The position numbers and the translations under genes were made by a program. A DNA stretch of 64,000 nucleotides from Calothrix sp. PCC 6303 (GTDB lineage: Bacteria; Cyanobacteriota; Cyanobacteriia; Cyanobacteriales; Nostocaceae), in contig NC_019751.1 of NCBI RefSeq assembly GCF_000317435.1, positions 4,030,001 through 4,094,000 of the forward strand. The letters are read 5' to 3'. Under the pieces are notes generated by a model, which had not been told where the DNA came from, ran no database searches, and saw only the letters and a program-made list of their open reading frames with translations. Shown in pieces: positions 1 to 8,276 of this stretch (positions within the stretch are counted from its first letter, which is position 1; every line of letters begins with the position of its first letter).

Positions 1-677
1 TTATCTTGTAATTTCCTCAGTATTTCTACAGGCGTTTGACTGCGTAGCTTTTCCAGCGCTAAGTGAACACGCGATCGCACTGACAGTTCCACGTCGTTTA
101 TTTGGAGATGTTCCAATTGGGCAAATATTTGTGCAGCTAGCTGAGATTGTCTTTCAGTCAGGCTTTCCGCTAATCCTTCTAAGCCAACAGAAGCAGCATA
201 ACGTACAACCCATTCTGGATCTTTACTGGCTTTAATTAAAACTTCAAAGGCTTTTTGCTGTGCATCTGACAGTTGTTCAGGTATCATTTGATGCCATTTG
301 ACAATTCCCAAACCTCTAGCAGCACCACGTCGTACACTGAGGGCAAAGTCATTTTCGGCAGCTTCTAAAAGGGTTTCTAATCCGCGAGGATCACCAATTC
401 CAGCTAAAGCGCGAATTGCCCAAGCCCTAGCACCATAGTTAAAATCATCAATTAGTTGCAAGAGTGGTAATACAGCAGGTTCGCCAATTTGGATTAAACC
501 ATCGACTGCTGCCACTGCCGCGCCAGGGTTATTATATCCTAAAGCGGCAATTAATATAGGGACAGTTTCTACTGAGGCTGCTGTTGCTAGATTTTGAACT
601 GCTTCTAGGAGTTTGGCTGAAGAGTCAGCTTGTTCGACAGCATCGATTAATTTTTGAGTAGTAAGAGAATTAGTCAT
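1..677 (-). CDS. cpcF: CpcF-type phycobilin lyase subunit, HEAT-repeat protein (3' end outside window)
   Basis: The reading frame starts at ATG 677 and is still open at base 1, giving about 225 residues. It begins MTNSLTTQKLIDAVEQADSS and is made of short alpha-helical HEAT-like repeats, with the motifs GYNNPGAAVAAVDGL (about 47-61), YGARAWAIRALAGIGDPR (about 81-98) and a later PEWVVRYAAS. These are typical of the F subunit of E/F-type lyases, which with an E partner attach phycocyanobilin to the alpha subunit of phycocyanin. The PecF isomerase motif NHCQGN, expected near residues 79-84, is absent (FNYGAR there), so a CpcF-like rather than PecF-like role is favoured. It lies 230 bp downstream of the E-like gene on the same strand. 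NblB-like bilin-detaching proteins share this fold and cannot be excluded. Confidence 0.8.
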   Translation of the reverse strand, partial: MTNSLTTQKLIDAVEQADSSAKLLEAVQNLATAASVETVPILIAALGYNNPGAAVAAVDGLIQIGEPAVLPLLQLIDDFNYGARAWAIRALAGIGDPRGLETLLEAAENDFALSVRRGAARGLGIVKWHQMIPEQLSDAQQKAFEVLIKASKDPEWVVRYAASVGLEGLAESLTERQSQLAAQIFAQLEHLQINDVELSVRSRVHLALEKLRSQTPVEILRKLQD

Positions 678-679
678 AA

Positions 680-785
680 ATCAGTTACCAGTTATTCAGT
701 TACCAGTTATTCAGTTATCAGTTACTAGTTACCAGTTATCAGTTATCAGTTACCAGTTACCAGTTATCAGTTATCAGTTCAAGCT
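680..785. repeat. Short tandem repeat of CAGTTATCAGT/CAGTTACCAGT units
   Basis: About ten near-copies of a 10-11 base unit (CAGTTACCAGTTAT and variants) fill the spacer between the E-like and F-like lyase genes. The same word occurs in short runs elsewhere, such as near 14520, 24100, 31170 and 63720. It is a low-complexity intergenic repeat seen in many filamentous cyanobacteria. There is no unique spacer sequence between units, so it is not CRISPR. Confidence 0.8.
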
Positions 786-907
786 GCTTGAACCTAGTGT
801 AGTTTTTATCAAGTAATTATTTTCATCACTGTTCCCTGTTTACTGTTCCGTATTTCCTGATTTTTACGAAAGTGCGGAACTTCCTAGACGATTAACGCTA
901 AGGAAGT

Positions 908-1834
908 TCACAGCAATAAGTCCATTAAATTCATCACCTTGATAGCATCGCTGGATAAAGTTGGGGTGAGGGGTGATACCTGTTTTTCCAATAATCCTTT
1001 GAGGGAGATTAATTTTAAGCTGTTTTCTGCCAGGGTTTGGGCAATAGCATCGGCGGCGGCAATGTAACCAATAGCACCTAAGTCGGCAAGGGCTGAACGT
1101 CGCAATTGTAAATCATTTCCAGCCAATGCTTTAATTAAGCGATCGCCATATTCAACTTCCCCTGTTAATTGGTACATTGCCCTAGCGGCGGAATATTGGT
1201 TTCGTTCGATGGGATGCTGTAAAAAGGGTTGAATTAGGGGGATGGTATCCACTGCTTTTAATGCCCCTAATGCTTCTAAAATGGCATCATATGGTTCTTT
1301 GGTATCGGGTTGAGTTGCCACTAATACGCCATTTTCCAAACCATGTTCTAATAATTGGGTTAGCGGAGAGATGGCAGTACTATCTCCTAACATTCCTAGG
1401 GATTCGGCAGCAGCTTCACGTACATAAAAATCGGAAGATTGTAAACAAGTGATTAATGGCGCTACAGCCGTGATATCACTTAATTTACCCAAAGCCCTTG
1501 CAGCATTTCTACGTAGTGGATATCCCCCTTCTGGGGTACGATCATCTTCATCTGCCAAAGCTTTAATTAAGCTAGATACAGCTTGAGGTTCATTGACACG
1601 AAACCTTCCTAACCACCAAGCTGCATAAAATCGCAAACCTAAATCAGTTCCGTTAAGATTTGCGATCGCGCTTTCAATTGTGAGTGATTCACCATTGCTT
1701 GGTGAATCAATATTTTCCAGGCTAGAATCCATGGAGAGAATTGCCTTTACGATTGCATTTATGTGGTTGATCGATTCAACCACAATCAATAGATTATCAT
1801 TTGTGGGAATCTTTTGTTTGTTCAACTTCTCCAT
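908..1834 (-). CDS. cpcE: CpcE-type phycobilin lyase subunit, HEAT-repeat protein
   Basis: A protein of 308 residues, close to the usual 270-300 for E subunits of E/F phycobilin lyases. Seen directly: FYAAWWLGRFRV (about 69-80), the E-family hallmark; EGGYPLRRNAARALGKL; DFYVREAAAESLGMLGD; and a conserved tail with RRSALADLGAIGY and AENSLKLISLKGLLE. The family acts with an F partner to ligate a bilin to the phycocyanin (CpcE/F) or phycoerythrocyanin (PecE/F) alpha subunit; CpcE or PecE cannot be told apart firmly here. The ATG at 1834 lies inside the upstream Rieske gene (38-bp overlap), implying translational coupling. The first 35 residues are unlike the family, and a start at the later Met (MDSSLE) is possible. 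The context is unusual: no cpcB, cpcA or linker gene precedes it. Confidence 0.82.
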   Translation of the reverse strand: MEKLNKQKIPTNDNLLIVVESINHINAIVKAILSMDSSLENIDSPSNGESLTIESAIANLNGTDLGLRFYAAWWLGRFRVNEPQAVSSLIKALADEDDRTPEGGYPLRRNAARALGKLSDITAVAPLITCLQSSDFYVREAAAESLGMLGDSTAISPLTQLLEHGLENGVLVATQPDTKEPYDAILEALGALKAVDTIPLIQPFLQHPIERNQYSAARAMYQLTGEVEYGDRLIKALAGNDLQLRRSALADLGAIGYIAAADAIAQTLAENSLKLISLKGLLEKQVSPLTPTLSSDAIKVMNLMDLLL

Positions 1835-2819
1835 GTGCTTTGAGTAAAGCGAGAAACTTTCGGCGCATCATCATCCCCGGTTTGTCGGTCATCATGTGTT
1901 GTTCTTTGGTAAAGTCCAAAGGCACATCATAGTCGGTGCTTTCCAAGATAACTTTATCTTCTAAAGTGACTTGGCGGTCGAATGCGATCGCATTCTCGGC
2001 TTTTGTCTCGTTTTCGGTGTCATTCCGCAAACAAAACTGGACGATTTGCGAAGTTGAATCATTAATTGGTACTGCTGTATTCACCACAATATGCACCAAA
2101 CCATTAGGATAACCGATGCGTAGTTGAGCGGTAAACGGCATATACCAAGACATGTGCATAGTTCGCAACGTCTTTTCAGCCTCTAATTTCAGGTTTTCTT
2201 GTTGTAACTTGGGATTTGTCACCCCCAAAGTTGCCCAAAACTCAATTCCCCATTCCTTTTCTTCCAACTCCATTTTATCGGGAATTGGGTGTTCCTCATT
2301 GCCGAATGTCGTTGTATGCACAAACGTCGGATGTGCCGTATCAAATTCATTTTCCATCACTCGCAACCCAGCACAGTTCCAAGGTTCATAAAACTCATGA
2401 ATTAGCCGATATTCAAAATTCCTTGCTTCCGGAATATTGGGAATATCGCACAAAGGATCTTCCAAACATACCCAAGCATAACCATAACGTTCAACGCAAG
2501 CATAGCTAGTAACTTGATAGTTGGAGGGAATCATCCCATTATTTAACTGAGGAACATGGGTACAAGTTCCTGTAGAATTAAAATTCCAACCATGGTAAGG
2601 ACAAACAATGTCACCATTTACGACCTTTCCCAAGGATAATTGTGCTGAACGATGGCAACATCGATCTTTTACTGCTGCGGGATTGCCTTGGGAATCTAGC
2701 CAGAGAACTATTTTCTGATTTAAAAGCGTAAAGGCATGGGGAGAACTTTTAGATAATAGGTTAATTGGCACTACAGGATACCAAAAACGTCGAAACACTG
2801 CTTGTTTCGTAACTAACAT
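1797..2819 (-). CDS. Rieske [2Fe-2S] non-heme iron oxygenase
   Basis: 340 residues. The Rieske cluster ligands are visible as C54-x-H56 and C73-x-x-H76 in a CPYHGW context. The catalytic mononuclear iron triad fits D160-x2-H163-x4-H168 (EFDTAHPTFVH). The overall architecture (N-terminal FRRFWYPV, then ERYGYAWVCLEDP, then GLRVMENEFD) is that of single-component-type ring-hydroxylating oxygenases such as the SxtT/GxtA and pheophorbide-oxygenase relatives found in cyanobacteria. The substrate is unknown. The 3' end overlaps the start of the CpcE-like gene by 38 bp on the same strand, and the CpcF-like gene follows, so the three probably form one transcript. No ferredoxin or reductase partner is adjacent. 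A role in bilin or chlorophyll-catabolite oxidation is inference from context only. Confidence 0.85.
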   Translation of the reverse strand: MLVTKQAVFRRFWYPVVPINLLSKSSPHAFTLLNQKIVLWLDSQGNPAAVKDRCCHRSAQLSLGKVVNGDIVCPYHGWNFNSTGTCTHVPQLNNGMIPSNYQVTSYACVERYGYAWVCLEDPLCDIPNIPEARNFEYRLIHEFYEPWNCAGLRVMENEFDTAHPTFVHTTTFGNEEHPIPDKMELEEKEWGIEFWATLGVTNPKLQQENLKLEAEKTLRTMHMSWYMPFTAQLRIGYPNGLVHIVVNTAVPINDSTSQIVQFCLRNDTENETKAENAIAFDRQVTLEDKVILESTDYDVPLDFTKEQHMMTDKPGMMMRRKFLALLKAHGEVEQTKDSHK

Positions 2820-2990
2820 AACAGTTTCACCCTCACTAGTATTTTTACTAATATTTTGCTAGGCTTATTCTGACAAAAATTATTCAGTATGTAGTTCCGT
2901 AATTTTACCTTAATTCCATATACATGCAGTACTCAAGACTCTTTCAGTTTATTTTTGAGCATTAATGTATGAAAACTAGTACTACTCGAT

Positions 2991-4184
2991 ATGACAGCAA
3001 ACTCTAAACGCTTGATAATTGTCCAATATGGTGGTGATTATCGCAAAACCATCCAAACTATAAATTCAACTGGCATTGAAACCTATCATGCTCAAAAGTA
3101 TGTGGTTGATAACATGATTGCCATGAGTAAAAAAGTTGAGGAAGTCATATTAGTTTGTTGTCAAACTGAAGATAGATATAATGAGGTAGTGTATCCAGGA
3201 ATCAGGACAATTGGTGCAGCTTTAGACCCGTTTCAAGAAAATAAATTACTCTGCCAAATTATTGCCGAGCAAAAACCCACACATTTGGTGATACATTCAC
3301 CAATCCCTGGACTATTTAATTGGGCAATCAAAAAACAAGTTAAGACTTTAGGCTTATTAGCAGATTCGTTTTTAAAAACAGGATTGCGGCAACGAATAAA
3401 AAACTATTTCCTGAGCTATTTACTCAATAATCAATATATTGAATGGGTTGGAAATCATGGGATTAATTCCTGTTTGTCGCTGCAAAGCATTGGTGTCAAT
3501 CCTGATAAAATTATTCCCTGGGATTGGCATCATGATTTAACTCCCCATAGTTATACTCCTAAAAAGCTACCCAAGAGAGATGTATTTAACTTAGTATATG
3601 TCGGAGCTTTAGGCAAAACTAAAGGAGTTGGAGAAATACTAGAAGCTATAGCCATTCTCAAGCAGCAAAAAATATCTGTAAATTTACAATTAGCTGGAGG
3701 TGGAGATACTAACTATTTCATTCATCAAGCTGAAAACTTAAAAATTACAGAAAATGTTCAATTTTTGGGACTAGTTCCCCACCAAAAAGTTATAGATTTA
3801 ATGCGTCAAGGAGACTTAGTTATAGTTCCCAGTTGGCATGAATATCCAGAAGGATTTCCCTTAACCATCTATGAAGCCTTTTGTGCCCGTACTCCTCTGG
3901 TTGCTTCTGATCATCCAATGTTTCGGGGAAACTTGCAAGATGGGGTAAATGCGATGATATTTCCAGCTAAAAATTCCCTGGCTTTAGCTGCATCAATGAC
4001 TAAGCTGCTTTCTCAACCTGAACTTTACTCCAATCTTTCCGATGCTGCCGCAGATGCATGGCAACAACTACAAATACCAGTAAAATGGGCTGATTTAATT
4101 ACAGCTTGGGTTGATGCTTCTTCAGATAGTTTGAATTGGTTATATCAGCATCGTCTAACTTCTGGACTATACGATCGTAAATAA
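2991..4184 (+). CDS. Glycosyltransferase, GT4-like (GT-B fold)
   Basis: 397 residues. The C-terminal half is a typical retaining GT-B nucleotide-sugar domain: NLVYVGALGKTKGVGEIL (about 200-217) and the E-x7-E acceptor/donor motif EGFPLTIYE (287-295) followed by AFCARTPLVAS. The N-terminal half is less conserved. No signal peptide or membrane segment is apparent, so it probably acts at the cytoplasmic face, adding a sugar to a lipid-linked exopolysaccharide or O-antigen intermediate. It is the first gene of the polysaccharide locus and is followed after 8 bp by the polymerase-like gene, so the two are probably co-transcribed. The donor sugar cannot be predicted. Confidence 0.85.
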   Translation: MTANSKRLIIVQYGGDYRKTIQTINSTGIETYHAQKYVVDNMIAMSKKVEEVILVCCQTEDRYNEVVYPGIRTIGAALDPFQENKLLCQIIAEQKPTHLVIHSPIPGLFNWAIKKQVKTLGLLADSFLKTGLRQRIKNYFLSYLLNNQYIEWVGNHGINSCLSLQSIGVNPDKIIPWDWHHDLTPHSYTPKKLPKRDVFNLVYVGALGKTKGVGEILEAIAILKQQKISVNLQLAGGGDTNYFIHQAENLKITENVQFLGLVPHQKVIDLMRQGDLVIVPSWHEYPEGFPLTIYEAFCARTPLVASDHPMFRGNLQDGVNAMIFPAKNSLALAASMTKLLSQPELYSNLSDAAADAWQQLQIPVKWADLITAWVDASSDSLNWLYQHRLTSGLYDRK

Positions 4185-4192
4185 GGACTGAA

Positions 4193-5437
4193 ATGGTTTT
4201 AATTAAAATATTTACAATATTTGAAAATACCTTTGCGGTTCTGGGAATACTGTTTTTTTCAGGCACATTTTCACAATTAGTACCAGATAAACCAATGTCT
4301 CTGGTGAGGTATGGGATTTGGGGTATTACGTTTCTTTTACTAAGTGTACGTTGGAAAAATACACTTAGTACAATCTGTCTCGATAAATTTTTACTGTTGC
4401 TAACAGTAGTGATCTTTATGTCTTTCCTGTGGTCAGATGTAGGGATGAGTACACTCAAAGATAATCGTGAAATCCTGCAAATGAGCTTTTTTGGCTGGTA
4501 TATAGCTACGAGATTTTTACTCAAAGAACAAATTCAACTGATTGCTGTTGCCTTTTTTATTGGTGCATTGATGAGTTTATTTGTCTGTTTAGCTGTCCCA
4601 GAAATTGGGATTCATACTCTAGATCATCCTGGTGCTTGGAAGGGGGTATATGGTTATAAAAATAACTTAAGCAGCATGATGGTGATTTGTGGGTTTACCT
4701 TTTTTTTATTACCCATAAATTCGCAAAATATCCTTCAGAAACTATACAAGTATGGTGGATTAGGTTTAGCGATCGCTATCGTCTTACTTTCCACTTCCAA
4801 AACCTCACTGGTAATTTCCGTGACCCTGTTCTTGATTTTGACATTTTACCGTAACTATCGCTGGCAAGGTAAGCTGTCCATCGTTTTCTTAGATTTACTG
4901 ATTTTGCTGCTGGGTGGATTAGTAACTATTATTCTCAGTAGTTGGTCAGAATTGTTAACATCACTTGGGAGAGATCCAACTTTAACAGGACGTACACCAA
5001 TGTGGGGTGTTGCCCTAACTCGACTGATGGAAAGACCCCTATTAGGCTTTGGGAGGGGGGCATTTTGGGAACCTAATAGTCCATATGCACGGGAAGCTGG
5101 TTTAGCGGTGGCAAATGGTTTTATTCCTCCCCATGGACATAACGGTTTTATTGATTTGGGTTTGGATGTGGGTTTGATTGGGGTAGCTTTGTTTGCAATT
5201 AGTTTTTTAATCGCTTATTTTCGCTCTTTGAAGGTTGCCTATGCAACAACAAACTCTGAAAATCTCTGGTTTTTGGCTTTTTTGTTATTCCTGTTTATGA
5301 ATAATATTACTGAGAGTTTTCTGCTTTACAAGAGTAATATTTACTGGACTTTTTACGTATCTACAGCCCTGTCTTTGGCAAAAATGGATTTGTCCAATCG
5401 TGGTAGAGGTTTAGAAGATAGTGAGGAAATTTACTAG
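4193..5437 (+). CDS. O-antigen ligase/Wzy-type polysaccharide polymerase, membrane protein
   Basis: 414 residues with about ten to twelve hydrophobic segments. The conserved Wzy_C/WaaL periplasmic region is recognisable: SLGRDPTLTGRTPMWG, then RPLLGFGRGAFWE, then PHGHNGFIDLGLDVGLIG. The RTPMW and HNGF motifs are characteristic of polymerases or ligases that join undecaprenyl-linked sugar units at the outer face of the plasma membrane. Ligase and polymerase members cannot be separated by eye. It starts 8 bp after the GT4 gene and ends only 2 bp from the oppositely oriented glycosyltransferase at 5440, with no obvious terminator between them. Confidence 0.85.
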   Translation: MVLIKIFTIFENTFAVLGILFFSGTFSQLVPDKPMSLVRYGIWGITFLLLSVRWKNTLSTICLDKFLLLLTVVIFMSFLWSDVGMSTLKDNREILQMSFFGWYIATRFLLKEQIQLIAVAFFIGALMSLFVCLAVPEIGIHTLDHPGAWKGVYGYKNNLSSMMVICGFTFFLLPINSQNILQKLYKYGGLGLAIAIVLLSTSKTSLVISVTLFLILTFYRNYRWQGKLSIVFLDLLILLLGGLVTIILSSWSELLTSLGRDPTLTGRTPMWGVALTRLMERPLLGFGRGAFWEPNSPYAREAGLAVANGFIPPHGHNGFIDLGLDVGLIGVALFAISFLIAYFRSLKVAYATTNSENLWFLAFLLFLFMNNITESFLLYKSNIYWTFYVSTALSLAKMDLSNRGRGLEDSEEIY

Positions 5438-5439
5438 TA

Positions 5440-6438
5440 TTAAAGGGTTTTGCAGGATTTTGAGTAAGCCAACTCTTGACGCGATCGCACTAAGTCTAGA
5501 ACCTTCTTGGTTGCTTTCCATTGTACAGGAGCCTCATTCCTCATTGCTCCCAATTTTTCTAACCAAATTACTACTTCTGGCTGATTTGGACGTAAAATTT
5601 CCAGGAACCTATCCCAAAACCAATCCCACATGGCATCGTGGTAATGGATGATTTTCGCGGTTTTGAGTTTATCCCCATCATACCAATCTGTAGGTACTTT
5701 GCTACCCAAAGCAAAATTGTGGGAGTAAGGTAAAGTATCCCAAGCTAAACCCATCTTAATCACCGTCAAACCCAATACAACTTGATCATTAAAGAAAAAA
5801 CCACAATTTTTTGATGCTATTTGGGCATCACAAAGCTTTAAAAAAGTTTGTAGGTAATATTTGGCAAAGTTTGTTGAACGACGATAAACAAATACTCCAC
5901 TATTCCAATATAAACGAATTGGAATTGTCTCTGGTTGTGACTCAATCCAGGGCAATTTTTCGACATCAAGATCAACGATTTGACAAATTTCTTGCCAGTA
6001 GGAATAATTTTGTTCTTGAGCATGAGTGATAACTATATTTGAGTCAGCATCCGATGCACAAGCTCGAAAATCAGTTATTTCATCTAATTCCAAGCAATCA
6101 GGTTCCCCGACAATTACCAAATCACTATCTAACCAAGCAATGCTATCAGTTTGAGCAATTTTTTCCACTGCCGTCAAAGCAGTTAACTTATTGAGAAATT
6201 TATTCCAGGAATATTTATTTTGGTCGTTTAAAATTAAATGGTGAACTTGATGCCGCTCAAAAATTTCTCGTGTTTTGCGGGTAATTGGTGGTCCTAAACG
6301 GGGAGTTACAGCGTATACAGGAGCATTGGCAAATTTTCCACCCCACAAACGTAAACTCTCAATCATTCTCACTGTTTGCGTTTCTAGCCAACCTGATTCT
6401 ACACAGCAAACAAAACTAATTTGATCAGTTTCTGTCAT
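5440..6438 (-). CDS. GT-A-fold glycosyltransferase with DSD motif (paralogue of the gene at 11220)
   Basis: 332 residues. The metal-binding DxD motif is DSD at 104-106 (AWLDSDLVIVGEP), in the layout of GT8-like nucleotide-diphospho-sugar transferases. The N terminus (FVCCVESGWLETQTVRMIES) and the tail (KIIHYHDAMW) match the 336-residue protein encoded at 11220-12230 (YSIESGYFETQTLLAVES; DSD at 107-109; YVLHYHHAF), so the two are paralogues. It is read opposite to the neighbouring polysaccharide genes. No membrane segment is seen. Substrate unknown; a role in surface-polysaccharide synthesis is inferred from location. Confidence 0.75.
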   Translation of the reverse strand: MTETDQISFVCCVESGWLETQTVRMIESLRLWGGKFANAPVYAVTPRLGPPITRKTREIFERHQVHHLILNDQNKYSWNKFLNKLTALTAVEKIAQTDSIAWLDSDLVIVGEPDCLELDEITDFRACASDADSNIVITHAQEQNYSYWQEICQIVDLDVEKLPWIESQPETIPIRLYWNSGVFVYRRSTNFAKYYLQTFLKLCDAQIASKNCGFFFNDQVVLGLTVIKMGLAWDTLPYSHNFALGSKVPTDWYDGDKLKTAKIIHYHDAMWDWFWDRFLEILRPNQPEVVIWLEKLGAMRNEAPVQWKATKKVLDLVRSRQELAYSKSCKTL

Positions 6439-6824
6439 ATCTTCCAGATTAAAATTTAGTTAAGGGGTCAAATTTATTACAAAAGTCTGCTTCTATAAAG
6501 CCAATCAAGACATTTTTAATACAGACATACTTAGATGACAATAGAGAAAATTTAGTCTTAATGTAGCTATCAGGATTCAGGTCAAATTAAAAATGTATAA
6601 TGGTGGTTAGCATTGTAGGCTGCTCAGTATTTTGAACAAAAATCGGATTGGAGTAGATAGATTCACGAGTTCGTATCATCTAAAGTCAAACCTAGTAATT
6701 ACAAGGATCCCATGGTATTTTTTACTCTATCAAAAAATAATCATTGTTACAATGTTAAAATAGTCTAGTAACCAATTTTCAAAATTTGCTAATTTTAATG
6801 AGTTATTTGGGGTGAGGATTGTAT
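6439..6824. other. Intergenic region between divergent glycosyltransferase genes
   Basis: About 385 AT-rich bases separate the minus-strand glycosyltransferase from the plus-strand GT2 gene. Promoters for both should lie here. I see no coding frame, repeat or strong hairpin. A GGGGTGAGG purine stretch at about 6808-6816 is the ribosome binding site of the GT2 gene. Confidence 0.6.
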
Positions 6825-7820
6825 ATGCAACCAATTGGTGTAGTTGTCATTGGGCGAAACGAAGGAAAACGTCTGCATCAGTGCCTATTATCTGTAGCAT
6901 CGGAAGATGCGGTGATTGTCTATGTAGATTCGGGTTCAACAGATGGTAGTGTCGCCTTAGCTGCTTCATTGGGTGTACATGTAATTGATCTCGATTTATC
7001 AATTCCCTTTACCGCAGCGCGATCGCGTAATGTCGGTTTTGAGTATTTAGTGGCAAACTACCCGGAACTTGCCTATGTTCAATTTATCGACGGTGATTGT
7101 CGCATTGCTTCCGGTTGGCTAGAACGTGCTGTTAATGAATTAAATTCTCAACCTGATGTCGCAGTGGTTTGCGGTCGGCGACGGGAAGAATTTCCCAACT
7201 ATTCAATTTACAATCGTCTCTGTGAGATTGAATGGAATACTCCCGTAGGAGAAGCAAAAGCCTGTGGTGGTGACTCCATGATGCGAGTCAGTTCCTTAAA
7301 AGCTGTGGGTGGATTTAATGGGGCTTTGATTGCAGGTGAAGAACCAGAATTATGTGTAAGATTACGCCAAATTGGTGGAAGAATCATACGTATTAATGCC
7401 GATATGACCTGGCATGATGCTCAAATAAAACACCTTAGCCAATGGTGGAAGCGACTACTTCGTTCCGGTTATGCCTATGCTCAAGGAGCATGGTTGCATG
7501 GTGATAAACCTGAACGTCACTGGGTGAAAGAATCTTTAAGTATTTGGATTTGGGGCTTGGGAATTCCCTTAGTAGCTTTAGCTTTAGCTGGAATTACTTA
7601 CGGTTTGAGCTTAGTTGCAGCCATCTGTATTTATACTTTATCTTGGCGGAAAATATACGTTTATTTACGAAATCAGGGCTTTAATCCCCCAGATGCTCAA
7701 CTTTATACCTGGAATTGTGTTCTAGCCAAATTTCCCCAACTTCAAGGGCAAATTCAGTTCCATATCTGGCGCTTACTCAAGCGTCAAGCAACTTTGGTTG
7801 AATACAAAAATATTGCCTAA
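6825..7820 (+). CDS. GT2 family glycosyltransferase with C-terminal membrane segments
   Basis: 331 residues from ATG 6825. A TTG two codons upstream is in frame, but GGGGTGAGG sits about 8 bases before the ATG, so the ATG is preferred. The GT-A domain shows VVVIGRNEGKRLHQCL at the N terminus, VYVDSGSTDGS, the metal-binding FIDGDC and the GEEPELCVRLRQIGG acceptor-site region. The C-terminal third has hydrophobic stretches (IWGLGIPLVALALAGITYG and following), suggesting membrane anchoring. Such enzymes transfer sugars from nucleotide donors to lipid-linked glycans. It lies between the polymerase and flippase sections of the locus. Confidence 0.85.
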   Translation: MQPIGVVVIGRNEGKRLHQCLLSVASEDAVIVYVDSGSTDGSVALAASLGVHVIDLDLSIPFTAARSRNVGFEYLVANYPELAYVQFIDGDCRIASGWLERAVNELNSQPDVAVVCGRRREEFPNYSIYNRLCEIEWNTPVGEAKACGGDSMMRVSSLKAVGGFNGALIAGEEPELCVRLRQIGGRIIRINADMTWHDAQIKHLSQWWKRLLRSGYAYAQGAWLHGDKPERHWVKESLSIWIWGLGIPLVALALAGITYGLSLVAAICIYTLSWRKIYVYLRNQGFNPPDAQLYTWNCVLAKFPQLQGQIQFHIWRLLKRQATLVEYKNIA

Positions 7821-7826
7821 CATCCC

Positions 7827-7933
7827 TAAGGAACGGAAATTTAATAACATGCAATTTTGCTCGACAATGAAATGGTGAGTTAGGCTCCGCTTACACACCC
7901 TACTTTTGTACTTTATTTAATCCACGTTCCTAA
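7827..7933. repeat. MITE-like element, TAAGGAAC...GTTCCTAA ends (family A, copy 1)
   Basis: About 107 bp bounded by TAAGGAACG and CGTTCCTAA, with internal ATTTAATAACATGCAA and TTTGTACTTTATTTAA arms. The same terminal and subterminal words recur at 10886-11013, 31187-31372 and 59324-59438, always intergenic and with different centres. Inferred to be a non-autonomous palindromic element; no transposase belongs to it here. Confidence 0.6.
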
Positions 7934-8276
7934 CTTTTGCTCAAGACATCAGTAATTCTCACTATTACCGACAAAATCAGCAAAGTTACGATTAACTTCA
8001 TCAGAAATTCATGAATTAAAAGCCTAACTTCATGAAATTAAATTGATTTTACTGGGGAAACATATTATCTTTTGAGATATAAATAAAACTAGTAAAAAAA
8101 TATACATTAAATTTAAACTGATGTAATCTGGATTACGGAGATAATTAAGGTTGATTAAAAGTTTGGATAATTTTAGGCTTCAGCCACAGCTACCAAAGTC
8201 CTACATCGCTCGGCAAGTGAATAATCGACAATGAACCACGAATCAAAAAGCATAACGGTGTCTGGGAGATAGAAAA

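Noticed and set aside
680-785. Possible CRISPR array between the lyase genes
   Set aside because: The units are 10-11 bases and contiguous, with no spacers and no cas genes.
908-1834. Assignment of the E-like gene as PecE of a phycoerythrocyanin operon
   Set aside because: No pecB/pecA upstream and the F partner lacks the PecF NHCQGN motif, so the CpcE-type label is kept.
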